Below, piece by piece: positions 32,247 through 41,104 of a stretch of 64,000 nucleotides of DNA (within the stretch, counting starts at the first letter, position 1; each line of letters opens with the position of its first letter). The notes beneath the pieces are model-generated. The model was not told where the DNA came from and made no database searches. It saw only the letters and a program-made list of their open reading frames with translations. The position numbers and the translations under genes are program-made. The stretch comes from Sternotherus odoratus (taxonomy: Eukaryota > Chordata > Testudines > Kinosternidae), in the NCBI GenBank assembly GCA_032164245.1, contig JAVMKO010000003.1, positions 88,225,890 through 88,289,889 on the forward strand, given 5' to 3'.

Positions 32247-33884
32247 TCACTCCCTCTTGCACCACAACCCTCTGCCCCAGCCCAGTGAAAATATGTGAGT
32301 GAGTGAGGGTGGGGGAGAGCGAGTGAGTGGAAGGGGCAGGGAAATGGAGAAAGGGGATGGAGTGAGTGCGGAGCCAGGGCTTTGGAGAAAGGGCGGAGCA
32401 GGTGAATGGCCTCGGCGAAGGGGCAGGGCAAGGGTGTTTGGTTTTCTGCAAATAGCACTTGACCCATGACTAGCACTCGACTTGTAATTCCATGATGGTT
32501 TGTTTATATACACTCATTTCTCCTTTGATTCTTGCAAGCGCCGACTTCTACACATTTAACATAGGGTAAAAAATTCCCCCAATATTAATACATCATTAAT
32601 ATATATGCTTAATGTGTTCTATTTCTCCTTTCTTCATCAAATTGGGCCTTTTAAGTAGTTAGGTCAGGTTGTGATACCACATAAACTGTACCCCAGAGAA
32701 ACATTTTGGCAGATTAAAAGGCATTTGTTTTTATAGTTTGCAAGAATTAGAAGTTTAGTTTATTGACCTTGTGGCAGAGTTCCATCTGTTCAGGTTATTT
32801 TGAATGAAAGTAGGCAACCCCATTGGGCTTCATATTCATTTTTTTTGGATCATCTGAGAGTCTAGCAGATGTTTCCTGAGACTGATCTCGTGAGGCTGTT
32901 CCCTGGGAGCCCACCTAGTTGTATCTCCTGAAGCTAAAGGACCTGTGAAATCCATTCTAGCTTTTCTGCCTTGTTGCTCATTTTTTCTACACTGCTCTTC
33001 AAACACTTCTCAACCAGATTTAAGGAACTGTTTTCAACAGACAGTGGTCACATAAATGTAATCATTTACTGTTACTGAAGGCAGTTCAGTTTGCATAAAA
33101 AGATGTAATGAAATACTCAGGTATTTAAATTAAATACTTAAACGTGTGGGATATGAGAGACCTATTTTCACAATAGGAAGTAAAAGGCAGAAAAGGCTTG
33201 ACTTATTAAATCCCAAGGTGGTTATAGTAGTTAATGGGGGGGAAATGTTAATAGCTCTACTTTCACTGTAGATTTCCACCTAGCTTTAGCAGCACTTTAT
33301 GTTCAGAGTCTGATGAGCTGTTCCCAAAATAGAATTTTCTGTAGTTCAGCAATCCCATGTCATATGCTGTTTCATGTAATTTTATAACTTGTAGTGAGGA
33401 GAGAACACCTTGAATCATTTGGAAAGAGTCCTTTTGTATGTAAACCATGGATTCCATTGTGATCTTCAATGAATAGTTGCTTTTGGAAGAAAATAGTCTT
33501 TTTTTATTCGGGTTTGGGTTTTGGTACTGCAATTAGAAGCATGCTGAAGATGTTGTATCTAGAATAGATGGGAACATTCTATTCACTTTAAGTATAAGTT
33601 TTAAAAAAAACCTACCACTCCCTTCCTGAGGTTTTTTTAAATAGTCCCTTTCATGTAAGACCCATCAACATATTTTATACTCTTCCTGCTGTTTCTTTAG
33701 CAGAAGTTACTGAACTCTATGATGAAAGAGATGTTGCCATCACCATTCAAATTAAAATGGATACAGATAAAGTTAAAAGCAATAATTCCAAACACAGATG
33801 AAAAATGAATGTGTGCCCATTTGAAAAGGACAGCATCAACGGGGAAAAATAACAAGCTGCTGAAAGTACTGATGGCTGTAATCT

Positions 33885-34020
33885 TGTATGATTAGGCTCT
33901 TGGGGTCTAGTGAAGAGGGCACTAAACTGGTGTCTCATGAGACACCATGTTATATTCCTGGTTCAGACCTGTCGTGTGACCCTGGGCAAATCATTTCATG
34001 GTTCTGTCTTTTCCTCTCCA
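33885..34020 (+). mobile_element. MIR-type SINE, sense
   Basis: The sequence reads CTAGTGAAGAGGGCACTAAA, then TATTCCTGGTTCAGACCTGT, CGTGTGACCCTGGGCAAATC and ATTTCATGGTTCTGTCTTTT. The GTGTGACCCTGGGCAAATCA block is the MIR core. The tail is missing. Confidence 0.75.
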
Positions 34021-34046
34021 CCCTTTCTTAGCCTGTCTTTCTACTT

Positions 34047-34315
34047 TGGTTGTGTCTACACTGCAATAACACAGCTGTGGCCGGCCCATATCAACTGACT
34101 GGGGCTTGTAAATTGCAGAAAGTTGCAGTGTAGACTTCTGGGCTTGCGCTGAAGCCTGGGCCCCTCCCACCTCATGAGGTTTCAGAGTCTGGGTTCCATC
34201 CAGCCTGAGCTCCAGCATCTACACTGCAGTTTTATGGCCCCTCAGCCCATGCTCTGCTAGCCTGAGTCAGCTGATGTGGGCCAGCTGCGGCTATTCTACT
34301 GCAGTGTGGACATAC
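34047..34315. mobile_element. Palindromic 'TCTACACTGCA' MITE
   Basis: The left end GGTTGTGTCTACACTGCAAT and the right end ACTGCAGTGTGGACATACC are inverted. Inside, the two halves mirror each other: GCAGTGTAGACTTCTGGGCT and CAGCATCTACACTGCAGTTT lie on either side of GGGTTCCATCCAG. This is a foldback MITE of the same family as 195-360. The neighbouring hAT element inserted at its right edge, since its target duplication begins within the final CCCTTAG. Confidence 0.75.
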
Positions 34316-34323
34316 CCTTAGAA

Positions 34324-34962
34324 CAGCGGTTCTCAAACTAGTTGAGACCGCGACCCCTTTTTGTGATCCGGCGGCGCGGCGCGACCCCTCCGCCAAAAAG
34401 CCACCGAATTACAAAAAAAAAAAACACACACAAAAAAAACCCGCGCATGCGCCCCGTCTCCCGTCCCCGCCGCGGGCGGGCTGCCAGGAGCGCCCCGGTC
34501 CCCCCTCCCCTCCGCGGGGGGGGGGGCCTTCCGGCTGCATGCCAGTCCCCCGTCGCCGCCGCCGCGGGCGGGCTGCTGGGAGCGCCCCAGTCCCCCGTCC
34601 CCGCCGCGGAGGGGCTGCCGGCTGCGCGCCGGCCCCCAGCCCACCCACTGTGGGGACTGGTGGCCGGCGCGCAGCCGGGAGCCCACCCGCGGCGGGGACG
34701 GGGGACCGGCACGCCCCTACCCCTGTCGCCGTGAGTTGTACGGGGTGTATGTGATGGGGTTGGCGCGATGATGTCATCACGCCGGGTACTCGTATGTGGG
34801 CGTATCTGCATGTGGGCGGACCCGCCTGGAGACTGATAGAGGAGCGGTGTCTCGGTTCCTAAGACCATCGGAAATATGTGTTTTCTGATGGTCTTAGGCG
34901 ACCCCTGTGAAAGGGTCGTTCGACCCCCAAAGGGGTCGCGACCCACAGGTTGAGAACCGCTG
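34324..34962. mobile_element. Non-autonomous hAT element with GC-rich interior
   Basis: The left end CAGCGGTTCTCAAACTAGTT and the right end CAGGTTGAGAACCGCTG are inverted, with subterminal GACCGCGACCCC and GGGGTCGCGACCC. A perfect 8-bp duplication CCTTAGAA flanks it (34316-34323 and 34963-34970). The interior at about 34460-34710 is a degenerate GC-rich array with repeated CCCCGTC(C/G)CCGCCGCGG-GGGCTG(C)C motifs of about 50-90 bp. The 3' part has GATGGTCTTAG in both orientations (34862-34898). No transposase is visible. Confidence 0.95.
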
Positions 34963-35836
34963 CCTTAGAATGTAAGCACTTTTAGGTCAGGGACTGGCTC
35001 TTGGTAGGTCTTTATACACCCTCGTACAATGAAGCCTTAATTTTAGCTTGGGCCTCTAGGAGCTACTGTTATACAGATAAGGAGAAGTAGGATTAGTTCT
35101 GGTAACTTGACTAGGAAGCATCCAAGGAAAACACAGGTGTTGCAGGCAGAGGAGTTCTTATGATTGAGCAGATAGTACCTATTTTTTTAAAAGGCTGTAT
35201 TAAATCAGTGACCCAGCGTGGAGTCTGAGTGGGCAATCTACTGCTTGTGATGTTCTCTTCAGTATAATCATACAATGGAGAGGTCATTGTGTTCTATGGC
35301 GCTTTCGCAAAAGTAGAGTGCTTTAGCATATACTTTATCAACAGGGTCACATAAAAGACTTTCCTACCCTGCCGGCACTCAGACATGTAAATGGAGAGAA
35401 GGGTTAGAGATGCAAGTGCTATAGAATACATCAACATCACTGCTTTATATAGTTAAAAGAGCACAATACTTTTTTGTGAGTAGAATTGACTAATTGTTTC
35501 TAAACAAAATAGCTTGTTACTTTTTATAGTTTTGATTTTCATTTGATGCTTTTTAGGCTTGTAACTATTCTAGCTTTTATTATTCGTCATTTCATAAAAT
35601 ATAAAGAAACCTGATGTATTTATCATTAACAGATTTAAGCACTGTGGGTTTTCAAGCCAGCATAACACATCTTGGAGATGCATTTTTTCACTCTTGCTAA
35701 TGTACATTTCAGGCCATTCATAGAGTATAAAATCACCAGCTTTTCAAAGTTCCCCCGTATGTCCTCTTCCAGCAAACTTTAAGATATAACCCAGTGCCAG
35801 TTCGAAATGTTCAGTATTATTTCTCTACTGTTCTAG

Positions 35837-35973
35837 ACAACATCTGGAGAAGATGTACGTGACTTCACTAAGGTGCTGAAGAACAAGTTCCGGTCAAAGA
35901 AGTATTTTGCTAAGCACCCACGACTTGGCTACCTTCCTGTGCAAACAGTTCTCGAAGGCGATAACTTGGAGGC
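35837..35973 (+). CDS. UTRN: Utrophin exon (dystrophin exon 70 equivalent)
   Basis: This 137-bp exon lies between TTCTAG and GTAAGT and equals dystrophin exon 70 in length. It reads [20 protein letters not shown], then [19 protein letters not shown], ending D-N-L-E-(A). It follows the ZZ finger and closes the dystroglycan-binding cysteine-rich region. F-T-K and R-S-K-K-Y are the utrophin forms (dystrophin F-A-K and R-T-K-R-Y). Confidence 0.97.
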
Positions 35974-36056
35974 GTAAGTTTGAATGAAACATGATCTCTC
36001 CCATGTGGTTCACAAGCCTCTTCCACCCTTAAAAAAACCATCAAAAATAAAATTAC

Positions 36057-36546
36057 CGTATGTTCCGGCGTATAGGATGACTTTTGAAGCCTGGAAAATA
36101 GTCTCAAAAGTTGGGGGGTCGTCCTATATGCTGGTGCAGCCCCCCCACGGCGGGGACGGGAGAGCGGGGCGCTCCCAGCAGCCCGCCCGCGGCGGGGACG
36201 GGAGAGCGGGGCGCTCCCAGCAGCCCGCCCGCGGCGGGGACGGGAGAGCGGGGCGCTCCCAGCAGCCCGCCCGCGGCGGGGACGGGAGAGCGGGGCGCAC
36301 CCAGCAGCCCGCCCGCGGCGGGGACGGGAGAGCGGGGCGCTCCCAGCAGCCCGCCCGCGGCGGGGACGGGAGAGCGGGGCGCTCCCAGCAGCCCGCCCGC
36401 GGCGGGGACGGGAGAGCGGGGCGCACGCGCTTTTTGTGTGTGGTTTGGGGTTTTTTTGGTAGTCAGGTGGCTTTTCCCTATATTTTAGTGGAAAAGTTGG
36501 GGGTTGTCTTATACACCCCATCGTCCTATATGCCGGAACATACGGT
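36057..36546. mobile_element. MITE with TACCGTATGTTCCGGCGTAT ends and internal minisatellite
   Basis: The left end TACCGTATGTTCCGGCGTAT with AGGATGAC and the right end TCCTATATGCCGGAACATAC with GGTA are inverted repeats of about 30 bp. Subterminal GTCGTCCTATATG and GTTGTCTTATACACC also pair with the ends. The interior is a 42-bp minisatellite (36140-36425) followed by a TTTTTGTGTG tract. No transposase. The superfamily is not certain; similar 'ACCGTATTTTCCGG' ends occur on MITEs of many animals. Confidence 0.85.
36140..36425. repeat. 42-bp GC-rich minisatellite, about 7 copies
   Basis: Units read CGCGGCGGGGACGGGAGAGC, GGGGCGCTCCCAGCAGCCCG, CC. They are nearly identical; two copies have GCGCACCCAG or GCGCACGCG in place of GCGCTCCCAG. 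The core resembles the GC-rich array inside the hAT element at 34460-34710 (CCGCGGCGGGGACGGG), which is a different transposon family. The unit is divisible by three, giving open frames on both strands that are not genes. Confidence 0.95.
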
Positions 36547-37077
36547 AATGTGAAGCAATAGTAGCAGAACCTCAGTGGGTGAATATTTTCTGTGAACCCT
36601 TTTTTGCTCTATTTTAATTTCTTTGCTTGTTTTCTAGAAATAATTTTATGCTTGTTGTATAAATACAGTATGTTACCATAGCCATGAAATTCAGTAAATC
36701 GTGATGTTAGCTTTTTTAAAAAAAAACTTTTCTCATGGAGAACAGGTTTTTTTTGTTTGTTTTTTTAAATCTAATTGTCAGGAGAGGCCACTTTTAGTAG
36801 AACAAAATTAAAATGCATTGGAGTTCCATTAATTGCCTTTCCTTTATTTCCTGGAATTTCAAGTGCTATAAACACAATACTTTTCTTAAAGTGAATGAAA
36901 CCATTCTGCGTAGTGAAACATATATGCATGGTTTGCCTGAATATTGTGGCTGCAGCCATTATCAGTCATTCACTTTCCTAACCAATACAGTATCTCTGTA
37001 TTTTTAACACATAATAATAATTAATAATTAATACAAGACTGAGCATAAGAGGCTAAGAAACCAGATCAAATGGCCAG

Positions 37078-37739
37078 TGTAGCGATGAGATGACTCACCC
37101 CTGCGGTGCCTCCTGCTGGCCACCTGGGAATTAGCACTTTCCAACTCAGAGCGCCCTCTGCAGGCCGGTGTCTCACCTATCGCTGGCCCCCGTGTGTCTC
37201 CCGGACCCCAGTGCCCTTTTACCTGGGGTGCTGCCGCCTGGCAATACCCACTCACTCTCTGTGTTTCCCCCCCGCCCACTATCCTCACATCACCTCAGTC
37301 TGCGGCTACTGCCAGTCATCATCTAGCCCCCAATCCCTGGGGCAGACTGCAGTGTAAGAGCCAGTCGTCATCGGCAAGAGGGGTTTGGACCTGCTGTCTT
37401 TCCCTACGGCCCAGTATCCTTTAGGCCTTCCTAGCAGGCTGCAGGCTGGGAGGTTGCAAGGCCTGAGTTCCCCAGCTCAGCCTGCCTCTTCCCCAGCACT
37501 GCTCCACCCTCAGTACCCTTAGCTCTCAGGCAGCCAGGCCGTGCCCTCTCAGAAGCTAGAGAGAGTCTCTCTAGCTCCTGTTTCTCAGCCCTTTTATAGG
37601 GCCAGCTGCAGCCTGATTGGGGCATGGTCCTAGCTGTGGTTGCCTTCTTCATCAGCCTAGCCTCTTCTCGCAGTCCCAGCCCTCTCCCAGGGCGGGCTTT
37701 AACCCTTTCAGGGCCAGAGCGGGTGACCACCACAATACA
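37078..37739. mobile_element. Candidate solo LTR
   Basis: The 662-bp segment starts TGTAGCGATGAGATGACTCA and ends ACCACCACAATACA. It is flanked by GCCAG (37073-37077) and CCCAG (37740-37744), a 4 of 5 match for a 5-bp duplication. Its head is shared with the fragment at 28916-29207. There is a TTTTATAGGGCC block (37593-37604) that could serve as a TATA box. No internal viral genes are attached. LTR status is inferred from ends and flanks and is not certain. Confidence 0.5.
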
Positions 37740-38001
37740 CCCAGGTTTCAGGGTTGCTGAGGGCCTGAAATTACATCAGGGTTAAATCTGGTCGCTGGTT
37801 TGAAATGTGAATATATTGCCTGTTTAAAATAGCCTCTCAGGAGTCCACATTTTGAAAACAGAACCAAGGAACAATGTGGCATAGCATCTGGCACGATTCA
37901 TAGTCCATGGTCAGAAGTGGCCAAGGATTAGAATAGCAGGGCTATTTCAGTAGGTCAGGGTAAAAGTGTATTGTCAAGCTATGAGGCAAGCATACATGTA
38001 G

Positions 38002-38280
38002 GGTATGTCTTCACTACCCGCCGGATCGGCAGGTAGCGATCGATCTTCTAGCGATCGATTTCTCGCGTCTTGTGAAGACGCAAGAAATCGATCGCTCGCA
38101 GCGCCCCCGTCGACTCCGGAACTCCAGCTTGCCGAGAGGCGCAAGCTGGAGTCAACGGGGGAGCACGTCGCTGCCGTGGGGACGAGCGGTAAGTCGGCTG
38201 CAGATACGCAAACTTCGTAGCTGAAGTTGCATATCTGCAGTCGATCTTCCCCCTCCTCCCCCGTAGTGGGGACCAGCCCA
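38002..38280. mobile_element. Harbinger-like MITE
   Basis: The left end GGTATGTCTTCACTACCCG and the right end GTAGTGGGGACCAGCCCA are imperfect inverted repeats. They are flanked on both sides by the triplet TAG (37999-38001 and 38281-38283). Inside are palindromic blocks: AGCGATCGATCTTCTAGCGA, CGCGTCTTGTGAAGACGCAA, AAGAAATCGATCGCT, and CCAGCTTGCCGAGAGGCGCA with AGCTGG. A 3-bp target duplication suits PIF/Harbinger. No transposase. Confidence 0.75.
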
Positions 38281-38831
38281 TAGTCTCTCTCCAGAGGATC
38301 GTTGGTAGCCTGTGTTATCAGTGCTTCCCTTCCATAAGCAATAAAACAGCCATAAGTATTTTCTCTTTTAAAAAAAAAACCTCTCCCTTTTAGCATGTTT
38401 GTTTGCTATGTAATAGAAAAATATTGTAGTAACAACCTTGATTTGTCTTTTAATTTTTCTACAAATAAGTTGTTATAAGTTCAGTTTCACAGGTAACTTT
38501 AATGAAAAGTCCCAGCAATTAAATGGAAGAAATTCCAAATTTAAACAAGCCAGACGTGGTTTTAGATGATTAATTCAATGTGCGATGATGTTTGTGTATT
38601 TTTTTAAACTCCCTTTTTTTAAAAAAAAAAAGTGCTTCAGTTACTGTCTTATTTTCCACATGGCACACTGCAGTCTCTGTTGCTACTGCCTTTCTGTGTC
38701 ATGGATGTTGCTAATGTAAATCATCTGGGCAGGCTGTTTGGTAGATAGTTTGTGCTTTTACACCTTATTCTTGCTTGATTGCATTAAAGTTTTTGTTCTG
38801 TGGTTTCCTTCTCTTTTTTTCTTCTTTGCAG

Positions 38832-38870
38832 TCCTATCACACTCATCAGTATGTGGCCAGAGCAATATGA
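38832..38870 (+). CDS. UTRN: Utrophin exon (dystrophin exon 71 equivalent)
   Basis: This 39-bp micro-exon lies between TTGCAG and GTGAGT and equals dystrophin exon 71 in length. It completes a split Ala and reads P-I-T-L-I-S-M-W-P-E-Q-Y, leaving two bases for an Asp. S-M-W-P-E is the utrophin form (dystrophin N-F-W-P-V). In dystrophin, exons 71 to 74 are subject to alternative splicing; as this exon has 39 bases (13 codons), skipping it would keep the frame. Confidence 0.95.
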   Translation, partial: SYHTHQYVARAI

Positions 38871-39107
38871 GTGAGTATGCACAACTCTTGTGTCTAGAAA
38901 GCTGAATATGCTGATTATTTTCTTACTGTTGACTAGTTGCTTACCGATTTGTATGACCTGTTATACACACCTGGCTAAAAGCCCACATAACCGTCTATTT
39001 TTTGGCAATTTCATCAGTCTTAACTTTTTTTTTAAACCCTATCTTGTCTCTGTAATTAGGTTACATTAGATACTATTAACATGTCTGTGCTTATTTTCTT
39101 TTAATAG
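38871..39107 (+). other. UTRN: UTRN intron (237 bp)
   Basis: This short intron from GTGAGT to TAATAG has no recognisable repeat or gene. Confidence 0.9.
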
Positions 39108-39173
39108 TCCCTCCCAGTCTCCACAGCTATTTCATGATGACACACACTCCAGGATAGAGCAGTATGCCACCAG
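39108..39173 (+). CDS. UTRN: Utrophin exon (dystrophin exon 72 equivalent)
   Basis: This 66-bp exon lies between TAATAG and GTAAGA and equals dystrophin exon 72 in length. It completes Asp and reads [20 protein letters not shown], then T and a split Arg. [10 protein letters not shown] is the utrophin form (dystrophin P-A-S-S-P-Q-L-S-H). It lies between the cysteine-rich region and the syntrophin-binding segment. Skipping it would keep the frame. Confidence 0.96.
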
Positions 39174-39699
39174 GTAAGAACCTCACACACTTCTTATTTT
39201 AATTGCACCTCTGCAACTGGTCTTTCTTGGTGGACACCCTGAAACCTGCTTGTGGCCCCTAGCGAGCCCCGGACCCCTGGTTAAGAACCACTGGACCATG
39301 TGACAGATTCTCTGAGCCATACTCAGAGCCAGTACTTCAGTGTGTTTTGCTAGGGCAGAGTTGCTATACTCCCAAAACCTGCTGAATGCTACAGTGATTA
39401 TGTGGGCACTTCACCTCTTTCCTCCCTGGAGAATGGGAAGTTCAGCACTGTTCGACCCTAGAGGTATGTGCTTACAGTTCACCTTTAGACAACAGAGAAG
39501 CTGATTTGTATCTAAAACAGGAACTTACCAGTTTTTCTTTATGTATTGCAACAAAAATATCTAGTCTCCTCACATTTAATTTCTTTTGTTTTTAAAAGCA
39601 ATGCAGAGCTTCTATCTGCTAATTTGGGATAACTTGCCATTGAATTTATCTAAACGTACCACAAAGAAACACAACTTCAAAACCCTCTTAAAAAACATT

Positions 39700-39811
39700 C
39701 AGAGAGGTAGCCGTGTTAGTCTGGAATAGCAGAGGTAACACAGAGTCCTGTGGCACCTTAAAGACTAAATAAAGTATTGGAGCATAAGCTTTCGTGGGCT
39801 AATACCCACTG
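39700..39811 (-). mobile_element. Truncated Penelope tail
   Basis: The unit CAGAGAGGTAGCCGTGTTAG, TCTGGAATAGCAGAGGTAAC, AGCATAAGCTTTCGTGGGCT, AATACCCACT is the same as at 29208-29337. It stops right after the ACCCACT block, so hammerhead box I is missing while box II and the stem II strands remain. The ribozyme-like core is therefore incomplete. Confidence 0.75.
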
Positions 39812-40446
39812 TAGCAGTAAAGGAAAACGCAATCAGAAAAGGACCAATTCTACATTAAAGGGGAAAAGTAACACTTAAGTGCTACCTATTACCAGGCACA
39901 TCTTCCTCATTTTGACAATTAATGTTTTTGTCCTTCTCCTCTAGCCATTAACAGTACATTATAATAAGCAAACTAGGGAAATGTGATCTATATTAAATTA
40001 CTATAAGTGGATGCATAACTGGTTGAAAGCCTATCCTCAATGAGTAGTTATCAATGGGCCACTGTCAAACCAGGATGACTTATCTGGTGGGGTGCTGTGT
40101 AGGGGTCTGTTCTGGCTATAGTACTTTTCAACATTTTCGTTAACGACTTGCATAATGGAGTGAAGAGTAGCTTATAGAATTTATGGATGACACCAAGCAG
40201 GGAGAGATTGCGAACACTTTCAAGGTTGATCTGAAATGAGCAATAAAGAAATGTGCCCCATCCTATACTTAAGAAAGAAAAATCAAATGCACAAATACTA
40301 AATGGAGAATAACAGGCTATAAAATAAGTACTGTTGAAAAGGATTTGACAGTCATAGTGGATCACAAATTAAATATGAGCCAACAGTGTGATGCAGGTAC
40401 ATACCAAAATGATGTTGGCCTTTTTTGGATTTCCAGGAGACATGGC

Positions 40447-40466
40447 GGGGGGGGGGGGGGGGGGGG
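40447..40466. repeat. Poly-G run of 20
   Basis: Twenty consecutive G bases lie inside the CR1 fragment between CATGGC and ATTTGTAATTG. The corresponding CR1 site shows no such run in the second copy here. The exact length may be affected by sequencing error. Confidence 0.9.
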
Positions 40467-40816
40467 ATTTGTAATTGTTTTGCTATGTTGAGCACTAGGG
40501 AGACTACAGCTGGGATACTTTGTACAGTTTTAGGTGCCATGCTTCACAAATTGGAGAGAGTTCGGAGGAGAGCTACAAAAATGATAAAAGGTTTAGAAAA
40601 CCTGACCTAGGAGGAAAGATTAAAAAAACTGGGCATAGTTAGTGTTGAAAAAAGAACTCTGCTTGGGGACCTGATAAGTCTTCAAATATATTAAGGACAG
40701 TTACAAATCGGACTGTGATCAATTTTTCTTCATGTCCATTGAAGGTAGGACAAGAAGTAATGGGCTTAATTTACAGAAAGGGAGATTTAGGTTGGGTATT
40801 AGGAAAAACCTTCTAA

Positions 40817-41104
40817 GGCCCGCTCTACACTGGGGAGAGCAATCTAAGATATGTATCTTCAGCTACAAAAATAACATAGCTGAAGTCGACATAGTTAGAT
40901 ACACTTACCTCGGCGTCTTCATGATGGTGAGTCAACCACTGCCACTCCCCTGTCGACTCCACCTGCGCCTCTCATGGCGGTGGAGTACAGGAGGCAACAG
41001 GAGAATGCTTGGGGATCAATTTATTGCGTTTAGATTAGGTGATAAATCAACCCCCCGATGGATCGATCCCTACCCGCCAATCTGACAAGTGTATAGACAT
41101 ACCA
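40817..41104. mobile_element. Harbinger-like MITE nested in CR1
   Basis: The 288-bp insert has ends GGCCCGCTCTACACTGG and AGTGTATAGACATACCA, imperfect inverted repeats, and a TAA triplet on each side (40814-40816 and 41105-41107). TAA fits the TWA target preference of PIF/Harbinger elements. The interior has TATCTTCAGCTACAAAAATA and CATAGCTGAAGTCGACATAG as partial complements. No transposase. Confidence 0.8.

Larger units (their letters stand above)
22402..35836 (+). other. UTRN: UTRN intron (13.4 kb, largest complete intron here)
   Basis: The intron runs from GTGAGT to TTCTAG. It holds a DIRS-like remnant (23100-24718), small ancient repeats (27196-27250, 28203-28313), an LTR-like fragment (28916-29207), a Penelope tail (29208-29337), a Penelope-like element (29526-30810), a small inverted-end MITE (32156-32246), a MIR (33885-34020), a palindromic MITE (34047-34315) and a hAT element (34324-34962). 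An A/T homopolymer lies at 28326-28350. I see no gene in 24720-27190, 30811-32155 or 32250-33880. Confidence 0.85.
35974..38831 (+). other. UTRN: UTRN intron (2.9 kb)
   Basis: The intron runs from GTAAGT to TTGCAG. It contains a MITE with a 42-bp minisatellite (36057-36546), a candidate solo LTR (37078-37739) and a Harbinger-like MITE (38002-38280). The remainder is AT-rich with several A- and T-runs. I see no gene. Confidence 0.85.

Noticed and set aside
34333..34946. Pro/Arg-rich open frames in both orientations
   Set aside because: They lie inside a GC-rich non-autonomous hAT element with intact ends and target duplication; no homology to a transposase or host protein is visible.
35910..36553. 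Open frames of 100 to 203 codons with a 14-residue repeat
   Set aside because: The 14-residue repeat is the 42-bp minisatellite in a MITE. One frame merely runs into antisense of the utrophin exon.
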